The position numbers and the translations under genes are program-made. The notes beneath the pieces were generated by a model, which saw only the letters and a program-made list of their open reading frames with translations, made no database searches and was not told the origin of the DNA. Positions 22,901 to 31,400 of a stretch of DNA of 64,000 nucleotides are shown here, piece by piece. This DNA is from Nereocystis luetkeana (taxonomy: Eukaryota; Sar; Phaeophyceae; Laminariales; Laminariaceae), in assembly GCA_031213475.1 (NCBI GenBank), contig JARUPZ010000035.1, positions 3,152,953 through 3,216,952 of the forward strand, written 5' to 3'. Every line of letters starts with the position of its first letter. Within the stretch, counting starts at the first letter, position 1.

Positions 22901-23812
22901 CACGAATACCTGGTATATGATATTCTACTGCCGTAATAGACTATAGCTCTAGGTTGTGCATATATAGCGCTCACAGGTGCGACCAGCCGCGAACGAACCA
23001 CCACTGCGACCGACAAACAGGCGCGTGTCCGCAGACAACTTATTCGAGGGCGCATCAGGCGCGAGCAGGCGCTAGCAGGCGCACGCAAAGCGCAAGCAGA
23101 GCGCAAGCAGAGCGCAAGCAGAGCGCAAGCCGCAAGCATGCAGAGCGCAAGCAGAGCGCAACTCAAAGCGACGCCCTCGCCCACGCCTACGCCCCCGCCC
23201 AAAACCGACAATCACACCGAGACGAGCGACGGGACACGACCTCGTTTGCAACATCTGACCCGAACGAGTGACCAAGCAAAATAAAAACGCCTCTGTCATA
23301 CTAACATATGCCCAGGAGAATGAGGACCGTTTGCGCACTCATACTAGTACCGAAACGTTCCTTGTATTTCAGGACAGATAGCTATAAATCAGGTATCGTA
23401 AGTATATAATTTGCATGATAGGGTAACACAGACCCTCGGACGAAGTTCGAAGCTGATTCTCTCGCCCATTGGGAAGGTGCAAACGCCGAGCGATGCGTCT
23501 ACGTGTGGGGAAAGTCTCGTCGAGACTTTTCCGAGACTTTTCCATAAGCCACCATTTTCGTTGCATGTGCCCCCCTTAAGGCAAGTTTTGGAGGGAATCA
23601 GTTCGGAAAAATCGTCTCAGGGTGTGTGTTATTTCATCACCCTTGTGTGATAACACGGTACCACTCTGGGTGGAAACGTCAAGACCGTTTGAGTCTTCAT
23701 ATTTATGTACTGCAGAAACGCTCCTTCTCTTTCCGCCCGGAGTGGGCATGTACGTCCAAGGAAGGAACAGTCTCACTCGCCTGCCATCTGCTGTCATCGC
23801 CGTCGTTGTCGA

Positions 23813-23845
<33 letters not shown>

Positions 23846-25824
23846 TGTTGGCGTCACCAGCGTCATTGGCATCGGCGGCATCGCCGTCGGGGGAGTTCGA
23901 CGCTGCCATTGCATTGTCGGCGGGGGGAGGGCACTCCAGGCACATGACGATGGCGTCTCTGCCGTTGGAAGCGGCCACCGCCAGCCCCCCCCTCTGCACC
24001 GCCTCTTCGGCGTAGGCCACCTTGTCAATTACCCGCAGGCAGGCGGTCGTAGGAAGCAGACGACGGCGGGGAAATTATGGAACACTGAAGGGATACGTGG
24101 GAGTTGACGACAACTGGCTTCGATAATCGCGTGCGTATTCCATTGGATACAAGTTAACTTACACTACCAATATCAATCGCTCTGAGTGTGAGGCGCAGAT
24201 GAGGGGCCGGAGGAGCGCGACGAGAGGCGAAATAACGCGGCACAAGTAGGAAACGCCAACGTAACATACGAACTCCTGTGAGCTTGAGGGCGCCAAGTCG
24301 CCAAGTGCGGAAAAACAAGCATCTGCGAGTGACAGCGTTCAGAAGAGCACGACGTGTGTACGCTGCGGTCAACAGTTCCCCATGCGAAAACAACATGAAC
24401 GCTCCGTTGAAGCTACAGGAGGCGCAGGATAACATATGGCATCATCTGCGGTACACAGCAGTAGTAGCAGCACCACCAGCAGCAGCAGTACCAGCCGGCA
24501 TGCTCGAGGAGCAAGACGTTGCTACTGTTAGTAATCCCTCGTACCCTGGTAAGGGTGGGGCTAACCTGCTGCACGGAATACCACTACATCGGATACTACT
24601 GAAGGCGCTGCGGTCTGCGGTGGGGAAATTTTCCACAGCTCGGACAGATCAGATAGATAATGATATACCTGCAGATGATCTAGTTCCTCGTCTGCCGTTG
24701 TGAGAGCTTGTGCAGGATCTGCATATAGTACAGATCCAACCAAGAAAACATGCGGGAGAGCATGCCGACTATATATACAGGTCCCACCCGGCAACTTGAG
24801 CTAGATCATATAAAATCGAGAATAGATATGTCTGCCTTGAAATATCTAGATCATCAACTGTGGGAATCGATGATCTATCCGAGGGGTCAAAGTTAGTTTC
24901 CGATTGCCACTTTGAAGCAAAAAAGGGGCCAGCACGTTCCGCGCGTCGATTTCATTACGACAGCAGCCATCTCATGCCACCCCGTCGCTGGAAAACTACC
25001 CAGCGCACACATGCTATGCTTTATGCCAGTACCAGGTACCAGGTACATCTATAGCTCGTGGTCGAGTCTGCAAAAATGAAAGGTATCACACCTCGGACCG
25101 ATCATCTAAAGATCATCTACAGATCATTCCCACTTCATGACCTACATATTTCAGAGCAGATAGATCCCTGATCTGTACGGTATGATCTACTGTAGCTCAC
25201 GTTGCCGGGTGGGAGCCATAGATTCTGCACGATCTAAAGCAGGACATGTTTTCTGGGTTGGATCTGTGATATACAGATCCTGCACCGAACCTAGTAACGG
25301 CAGGTTAAGATCTACACGATATATTTGATCTACATGATCTATCTGATCTAGATCGTGGTCTGTCCGAGGTGTGCATGGTATGCATGTAAGATGTAAGGTA
25401 TGCACAGGTGCGGACAAGAGCAACGGCGGCATGTCTGGCTGCCATCCAGTGTCAAAGATCAAACGTGCTCCAGCACAACGAAGCCTCGCTTGCATGTGCA
25501 CTAGCTCTATGGTAGACATCCAGCGACACTCAACACATGCGTGAAGATGGACAGGCAGGACCAAGCACGCAACTCTATGCAGTCTTCAGCAGTAAGAACG
25601 GCCCTTGGGTACACGATGGTCTTTGGTCTTTGCATCTGATCAACTTGGCAAGCATCAACACTGGCGCATGGCGGATTTTGGTGAGGAAAATAAAAAATGT
25701 GACATTTGTATACCTGCATCAGCTTCCCTTCAGGAGAGAAGATGGTGATGGTGCGGTCGTACACAGCAGCTTGGGAGGGATGAAAGGCCAGGAGCACCAT
25801 CAAAACAGCTAGGGGTGCACGCAT
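15908..25824 (-). CDS. PSMA7: 20S proteasome alpha-4 (PSMA7)-like subunit with signal peptide and large insertions
   Basis: Exons on the minus strand: 25824-25714, 24020-23781, 22390-22139, 21290-21149, 18852-18680, 16273-15908 (TAA). Phases are 0,0,0,1,0 and total 427 residues against about 250 for the family. Residues 1-19, MRAPLAVLMVLLAFHPSQA, form a classical signal peptide with an S-Q-A cleavage site. The alpha signature YDRTITIFSPEGKLMQ then follows directly. The near-universal Glu of Q-V-E-Y-A is Ala (V-A-Y-A-E-E-A-V). Residues about 70-200 are an acidic insert (ten Asp in a row) followed by E-rich and R-rich segments. Canonical sequence resumes with VDEGVYMAFAGVSADGR, LECQSYRYSM, YIARYVGGLQHRYT, GGARPYGVSCLVAGFD, EPSGAFAEWTASAVGK, and a C-terminal block ending CDVVVLRRDMDENVVGV, then an extra G/R-rich tail. 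Intron 2 uses a GC donor. Alpha subunits are non-catalytic ring components. Family assignment is firm; the secretory destination is inferred from the N terminus alone. Confidence 0.88.
16290..16325 (-). repeat. Homopolymer (poly-C on the coding strand) before proteasome exon 6
   Basis: A G run on the plus strand is a long C run on the coding strand, about 20-50 bases upstream of the acceptor at 16274. It probably serves as the polypyrimidine tract. Confidence 0.7.
17325..17630 (+). mobile_element. MITE-3 (GATC-rich) copy
   Basis: Contains TAGGACGGACAGATAATCGA, ATTTCAAGGCAGATACATCT, TCACAACGGCGGGGAGGAAC and GATCTGTAGATGATCTGTCT, the family blocks in the usual order. In the proteasome-like gene intron. 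Confidence 0.65.
18010..18720 (-). repeat. Tandem array (unit about 115-130 bp) that includes the exon 5 donor
   Basis: Six units share TTCTCCGATGCCTTTCCCAC, GCCGACGCGGTTCACTCCAC and a CCGGTGG...CATCAAAAGG block. Unit starts lie near 18035, 18153, 18280, 18430, 18560 and 18678. The last unit is the 3' end of exon 5 of the proteasome-like gene with its GT donor; the other five are intronic copies of exon end plus donor. Confidence 0.85.
18880..19115 (+). repeat. (ATATG)n pentanucleotide microsatellite
   Basis: Degenerate GATATGATAT units over about 230 bases, directly upstream (gene sense) of exon 5 of the proteasome-like gene. A related fragment lies at about 20330-20370. Confidence 0.9.
19597..19704 (+). 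mobile_element. MITE-2 copy
   Basis: TTAACCCTCTTCGGACAAAC with GCAGCCCCGTTTGGGGGGGA on the left; GTCCCCAAAACGGGACCGCA and GATAGAAGGGTT on the right. Hairpin-forming and non-coding. Confidence 0.8.
19855..19980 (+). repeat. (CTG)n microsatellite
   Basis: About 40 CTG/CTA triplets with few interruptions, in an intron of the proteasome-like gene. Poly-Leu, poly-Ala and poly-Ser ORFs here are artefacts. Confidence 0.95.
20128..20234 (+). mobile_element. MITE-2 copy, flanked by a duplicated segment
   Basis: Starts CCCTTCTAGAGCTGCAGTAC and ends GACTGCAGTTTGCCCTAGAA. The flanks at about 20080-20125 and 20243-20290 resemble each other (TACTTGGNATTANAGTGNGA, TTGTTGCAGCAGAAG). Confidence 0.75.
20805..21110 (+). 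repeat. ACCGATCGATC-type tandem tract
   Basis: Long degenerate array of (A/C)CCGA(C/T)CGAT units downstream (gene sense) of exon 4 of the proteasome-like gene. No unit is perfectly conserved. Confidence 0.8.
21254..21577 (-). repeat. Four-unit tandem repeat spanning the exon 4 acceptor
   Basis: Units at 21254-21339, 21340-21422, 21423-21501 and 21502-21577 (86-76 bp). In gene sense each holds CCCTGACCCTGACCC, a short spacer, then an exon-like start resembling GTCGATGAGGGTGTTTATAT. Only the first-listed unit continues into exon 4; its AG lies at 21291-21292. The others are degenerate copies of the intron-exon boundary. Confidence 0.85.
23075..23165 (+). repeat. 11-bp tandem repeat (GCGCAAGCAGA)
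   Basis: Seven or so GCGCAAGCAGA/GCGCAAGC units in a proteasome-gene intron. The plus-strand Arg/Ala/Ser-rich ORF over it is a repeat artefact. Confidence 0.85.
23405..23655 (+). mobile_element. MITE-4 copy (GTGTGATA termini)
   Basis: Left CATGATAGGGTAACACAGACCC and right GGGTGTGTGTTATTTCATCA approximate inverted repeats. The interior shares GGAAGGTGCAAACGCCGAGC and GATGCGTCTA with 60462-60678. Confidence 0.65.
24640..24895 (+). mobile_element. MITE-3 copy
   Basis: Begins CTCGGACAGATCAGATAGAT, contains GATCTAGTTCCTCGTCTGCC and GAGAGCTTGTGCAGGATCTG, and ends GATGATCTATCCGAGG. In intron 1 of the proteasome-like gene. Confidence 0.75.
25085..25380 (+). mobile_element. MITE-3 copy
   Basis: Starts ATCACACCTCGGACCGATCA and ends GATCGTGGTCTGTCCGAGGTGTG, forming clear terminal inverted repeats of about 17 bp around the family blocks. 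The best-preserved pair of ends in the window, about 330 bases from exon 1 of the proteasome-like gene. Confidence 0.85.
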
Positions 25825-28499
25825 CCTCTACAATTAAGGCGCCAAACTGACTACAACCTGGTGCTGTTCGCTTGTTGTATCGAAACAATGGGTTTCCATG
25901 TGCTCCCCGCGCATTTTTTATATGGGTAAAGGGGTCGATAGGGAATGCATGCCGCATGCCACACGGCAGGCCAGACCAGAGACAGACAGCAGATCCAGCT
26001 CACCCTTTCGGCGGAAGCCGGAGGGCAAAGGTCTCTGATTAATATTATTAGCTCAGGATTCACTCAGTTTTCTCTCAGCCTTGACGCTGCTACCTCATTG
26101 CCATTTGTTTCGAGATATCGAACGGTATAAAATGATATAACCCAAGCCCGAGGGTCCTTCTCCTTCCTGTATGTTGTGCAGCGCCAATGAAATCATTGGC
26201 CTGCTTTTCCCTACGTACTGAATAAAAATGTGTAGTTCTTTTTCAATGCCAAGTTTGTTCTTTACTTCTTTCTTTGTTTAGCGTGTCCTGGTCCTCGGGA
26301 TTGCGGTGACCCTAATCTCTCGATGTTTTATCGGAACAGAAAAAGACATCGCTATCACGCTGCCTTTAGAACTTCGGCTGGTTCGTGTCTACCGGAGAGC
26401 GGCCGTGACTCGAAAAAACTTCATCACGGCAGCAGCAGCTTGTGATTCTCTCCAGAGCGGCCGTGACTCGAAAAAACTTCATCACGGCAGCAGCAGCTTG
26501 TGATTCTCTCCAGATTGCCCTCCCCCGGGTTCTCAGCAGAGGCCTATAATACACCTCGATTTAGAGGTGCTGTAGTGGTTGAAATTGGTCGAAATTTGGG
26601 GTGCACAAAATGAGACAAAAAACAACCCCCAACCGAACGCTTGCTGCACTTACTTGACTTGCGGAAAACTGCAGCTTTTCACAGGAAACTACAGGCCGCG
26701 AAATCGAGAGACGCTTCTGATAGTGTGTGTGAGGGCGTCGGGTGCGCCAGACAGGAGTCGTAGGCAGCCAGAAACGGCTCATGAGGTATGTTCGTGTATA
26801 CTTCAAGGTACGAGGGAATAATAACACAAGAAACTCCCCAAGTCGCTAAAGTATTTAATTTCACGCCCGGGAGCATAGTACAATGGCTACATCACCCATG
26901 AAGAAATGGCGTTCACTATAATAAGAGATTGTTGTAACGTTCTCCAGGCGGATGGTAAATCTCTTTGAGAGTCGTTCGAAGACACTGAGGGTAACAAAAT
27001 AACGTGCCCAAAAAAGGCGAAAAAAAGGCCAGAAAGTTCTGGGTTCTTGTGTACCAGGTACCTAATTTAACCATGATGAAACTTCCACATACGGATCTTG
27101 ATCGCGAACCCCTCACTCTAAGTCCAAGTCGTATGTACATGTTGCCGAAACGCCTACGCGTGAGTACTTGACGCATTCCTGAGGGTACTATTAATAGCGT
27201 CCCCTGAAGGCTATACGGTCGTATGAACGACTTTCATAGTTTCTAAAATAGAGACCCTACTAAGTTAACACCTACTGTAGTAGGGGATTGATGAGACAGT
27301 CTACTACAGTAGTGTAGTACGATGGTCGGCACGTGTATATATCAACATAGACGGACTGGAACATGTACGATACATTGTCAGAGGGCAAAAGAAGAAGACA
27401 GGAACAAACATGATTGTGGCTTCGTTCTTCGTTCATGCATGATGACACGACATGCCATACCGCCCCCGGCCACAACATCGAGACGCATACCAATATACGC
27501 CGGGGAGGCGTTTATCATCCATCACAGGGTCTACTCAACCTTACGTGGAACCGGTGGGGGAGTCTGTCTATAGGTGAAGTAGGCGCTAAGCAGGTTCCTC
27601 TCGAAACAGCGACATTCAGAAGACGCGATCACACCCTAATCTGGGCCTGGCCTATAAAAAACAACTTACATTATCAGGCGCTAACCGGGTTTACCACGAA
27701 ACAGCGACATACAGAAAACGCGATCACACCCTACTCTGAGCCTGGTCCATGAAACAAGCTAAGAATACGCAAAACGACCATGGGAAAGGCCGTGATGGAC
27801 ACACATTAGTTACAGACACATGCAGCGATTCTTAGGTTGCATATTGTTGCCCAGAATGCAGCATTCTGGAGGCTGCATATATGTGTTATGGCCTGACGTT
27901 TCGCAATGGCAACCGAAACTATACGCCTAAAACAATACCACCGCCGTGCCAGGTGTGTGCGTGTTCTCTTCTTTCTACCAGTCGATATCCAGCACACCCA
28001 GTGTTCGTGCTGGTTCTTCCATCCTAGAGGGATAAAAACTCTGTGGTACTACATAAATTAAAACTTGAAATGTGTGATCATGAACAAATGAAGTATTTGT
28101 GTGTATCATTCGTACGAGCTTATTCCGTTACCCTGGTGGACGTACGTATCGTTCCACCAATGGATGTCGACAGACACCCGTTGGTCTGGCAACATAAACC
28201 GGTACATAGCGCGACACAGGCACATGAGGGGACAAATAGGTCCTTTCCCTTTCCCCGACCTTCAAAGAAAACCAAGCGCTTGGCTCCACCTCTCCTGCTC
28301 ATCTACCTGCAGCGAATTTACGTCATCATCAACAACCTGTAAACACGCACTACCCTCTATCGCATTCCATTTATCACACATAACACTGAGTGGCGCCACA
28401 GGCGACAAAGCTCTTCTCCTGTACATTACTCCGCGACGGAAATGACAGTCACATCTATTTTCTCCTCAGTATCCGCCCGCCCGCCCGCCCCTCTACCCT
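25825..28499. other. Intergenic spacer upstream of the proteasome-like gene and downstream of the D27-like gene
   Basis: No gene recognised. It should hold the promoter of the proteasome-like gene at its left end. It contains a perfect 58-bp tandem duplication (26396-26511), a diverged duplication of about 75 bp (27580-27650 and 27682-27755) and a CTATTAATAG site near 27187. Confidence 0.55.
26396..26511 (+). repeat. Perfect 58-bp tandem duplication
   Basis: Units 26396-26453 and 26454-26511 read the same, starting AGAGCGGCCGTGACTCGAAA and ending CAGCTTGTGATTCTCTCC. No difference was seen, implying a recent event or an assembly duplication. Confidence 0.9.
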
Positions 28500-31400
28500 C
28501 TACGAACTCTCATCGATATCAATCTGGTGACATCGGGAGGCCTTCGATTCCTGCCGAAGAGCCCCGCGAGACGGGCACTGTTCAAAGCAAGCCACCCGGA
28601 ACACTTCGTCGATGTCTCTCGCCAGAGGACTTTTGTTGAAGGAAAACTGAGGTACGACAACAGCACACAGCGCACAATCGGGACGCCAACGCGCGGGTTA
28701 GATACGGCAGGTTAGAAAACGGGTGACGGCACGGTGGGAGGGAATAAACTGCGGAAGACACTTTTTTCTGAAGGAACACTTTTTCTAAAGGAACCGTTTT
28801 TTCCGAAGAAGCCGTTTTTCTAGAGGAACGCTTTATTCTTGACGGTTTCTCACTCGGTGCTTGACCTCCGCCGTGGCCTTCGCACGCTGCTTACATCACA
28901 AAGCGGGTGCGATACCATCGGTGCCGTGTACAGCAATATTTTTCTTTTCGATCATGAAACTGACCTGGAATAAAAACGGTGCACATATACAAAGTTTACC
29001 AGGAATATACGGGGAACTGCCCTCCCCTGACTCTCGTTCTATCCCGCTCAGAAACGAGTGTATATCTGTCCGGATCAACCCGTTTCCCAACTCACGAAAG
29101 CGCACATAATCACAAACAGCACGCAACGCTGCGGAGAGGTCCCAATATATCCGCAACATTTCACTTCCGCAACAAAATCTCCCATTCAAATTCCAAGTGA
29201 TTTTTCCTCGAAACGTGGATGCGGTTGTAACGGAAAAGCACCAGCCGTCAACGTAGACCCAAACATAACAGTAGTCCCGCCGGGATTCCGCCGGTCACGA
29301 CACACCCACCGTCGCCTGCACGCCTTCGCCGCCGTCTGCACAGCAGGGGTCTCCTCCCTGCGGGAAAAAATGCTGGCGGCTACCATACCGTACGGATCAC
29401 TCGAAACGCGCACCTGACAACTGAAGTCTTCATAGTTCGGGGTCATTTCCAATGCAAGCCCCATGTCCTTCGCGAAGAACTCCTCCGTCGGAACCTGAAC
29501 GACGAAGGCGCAAGCAAACCCCCGAACACAATTTACCAGATGTCCTTCGAAGCGCCTTAATAACAACACCTTTTCACAGGGATGAGGCGTTCCTATCGAC
29601 GCCGTATACGCTCGATAATCGGTAGCACCCCCGTAAACGACCTCAAGCACCTTAAGGTGAAGCCACCAATATTTCCAAGGTGCCGTGCGATGACTGGTCG
29701 AGCGGCACGCAGACGAACACAACGAAAAAACGAGCATCTTGCAACGCAAGTGGAAACCAAAGTAAAGAAGAGCGAATTGAGAAAAAAACGCAAAACGCAT
29801 TCAATGTTTATGAAGAAAATACCCGCCTTGCACGTGTTCATGCACACGGAAGCGCACCCTGCCGCCTCCAGAAACCTGCAGCGCTCCACCAGCAGCCCAT
29901 GACCGACGCCGACAGACCCGTCGTCAATCTGCGAAATAAACGAAGTAGAAAAACGCCTCGTGGGTCAGACAGGAGAACCGCTTGTCCCCCACCTTCACCG
30001 GGAGTGAGAGCGCGCTTCCGATTCCGACTATTAATAGAGAGAAGAAGCAGCAGTAGGAGGGATGCCCCCCCATCCTGCATGGAAAACCGCAATGTTGAGT
30101 ACGCTGTGGTGCTCGTAGCCTGCTCGTCGACACCGCTTTCCCGCGGAACAACCCCTTTCAACTCTTGTGTTATTACGAAAAGTATCCAACTCTCCCGAAC
30201 TCTGACTTCGTGTGCAGCAGTTTCGTCTGTAGAAAAACTACGCGGATATCAGCAACATACGTAGCTTAATGATAGTGGTAAAAGGGGGGGAAAAGTTTAA
30301 AGCTCCCGAAAGGCGGCAACCGAGTACCGATGCCGCACGGCCACTGCCGCTGCCACTACCACTGCGAATGTCACCGCTACTTCCTATATCTTGTCCTTCG
30401 TTGCTTCAATTGGCTTCGTTTCGTCGTTGGTTCGGTTTTGCTTACCTCGATGTCGTTGAGCTGCGACGGCCCCATCAGCCACTGAGACGCGATGAGCGTG
30501 ACCCACGCGTTCATGCGCGACGAGAACGCAGGGAAAGGCTTCGAGAACATCACCGCGAAGCGTGCCGGTAACCACGAGGGGAAGAGGGACTTCAATATTC
30601 GTCTGCGGTAGAGAAGGGATGTGGAGCGGGGGGGGTGCGGGTGCACAGGCGTGGGATAAGGATCGGAAGGCGCAGTGCGTCCATCGCTCTAGCGCCGCGT
30701 CCCATGGAGTAGCTTGAGCTTGCCAATAACAGCGAGCGGCGATTTCTGCGCGAAAAATAAGCGATACCTGTACGGTATCATGTACCACGCGTCCTGGGTC
30801 TCCACGCGTTCAAATTCGTCATAAAAGCATGCTGGTGCCATCCAGTAGCCGAAGGGTTTCCCCCGGCGTGGTGGCCACACGCCATCGTCCGCGGTCGCCA
30901 AACGCCGCCGTCGCCGTCGTGCAACTCCTGTAAGGAATACCTGGTGCAACCGCGGTCGCGTGCCACACACGCGTTCAACGTCCATACGTTGACCGCTGTA
31001 CCTTTATACCTTTTGTCAACCTTCTGTACCGGTAGTAGCACGTACCTGGTAGTAGTTTACGAGTTGGCTCACCTTGAGAAAAAATGTATAGTATCTGGTA
31101 TTTCGCACTGCTGTTACTCCTCCTTACATAAGAATTCCGATATTTTCCCCCGGTCGGTCGGGATTAGGGTCAGGGTTACAGGGTGTATCTAGGGAAGCGC
31201 TTCTTCTTCAACGTCGCCGGCGCACCTGGAGGCCTCCTGCGTCTGTCTTTTGGACGGAAACTTCTCGTTCAGCACGCGGATCATCTCCATCAAGCCGTCG
31301 TACCCCGGCTCGAACGTATCGCCCCCGATCTCGTTCGCGAGCTTGGCCCGGAAAAAGCCCAGCAAGATACGATCTAACAGTCTCGTGTCGTCGTACACGG

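Noticed and set aside
22954-23271. 105-codon Arg/Ala/Gln-rich ORF
   Set aside because: Centred on an 11-bp tandem repeat inside an intron antisense to it; no support as a gene.
31140-31195. GGGTCAGGGT/TTAGGG-like text as an interstitial telomere
   Set aside because: Only one or two imperfect units; the GGGTCA words at 21.3 kb belong to the exon 4 tandem array.
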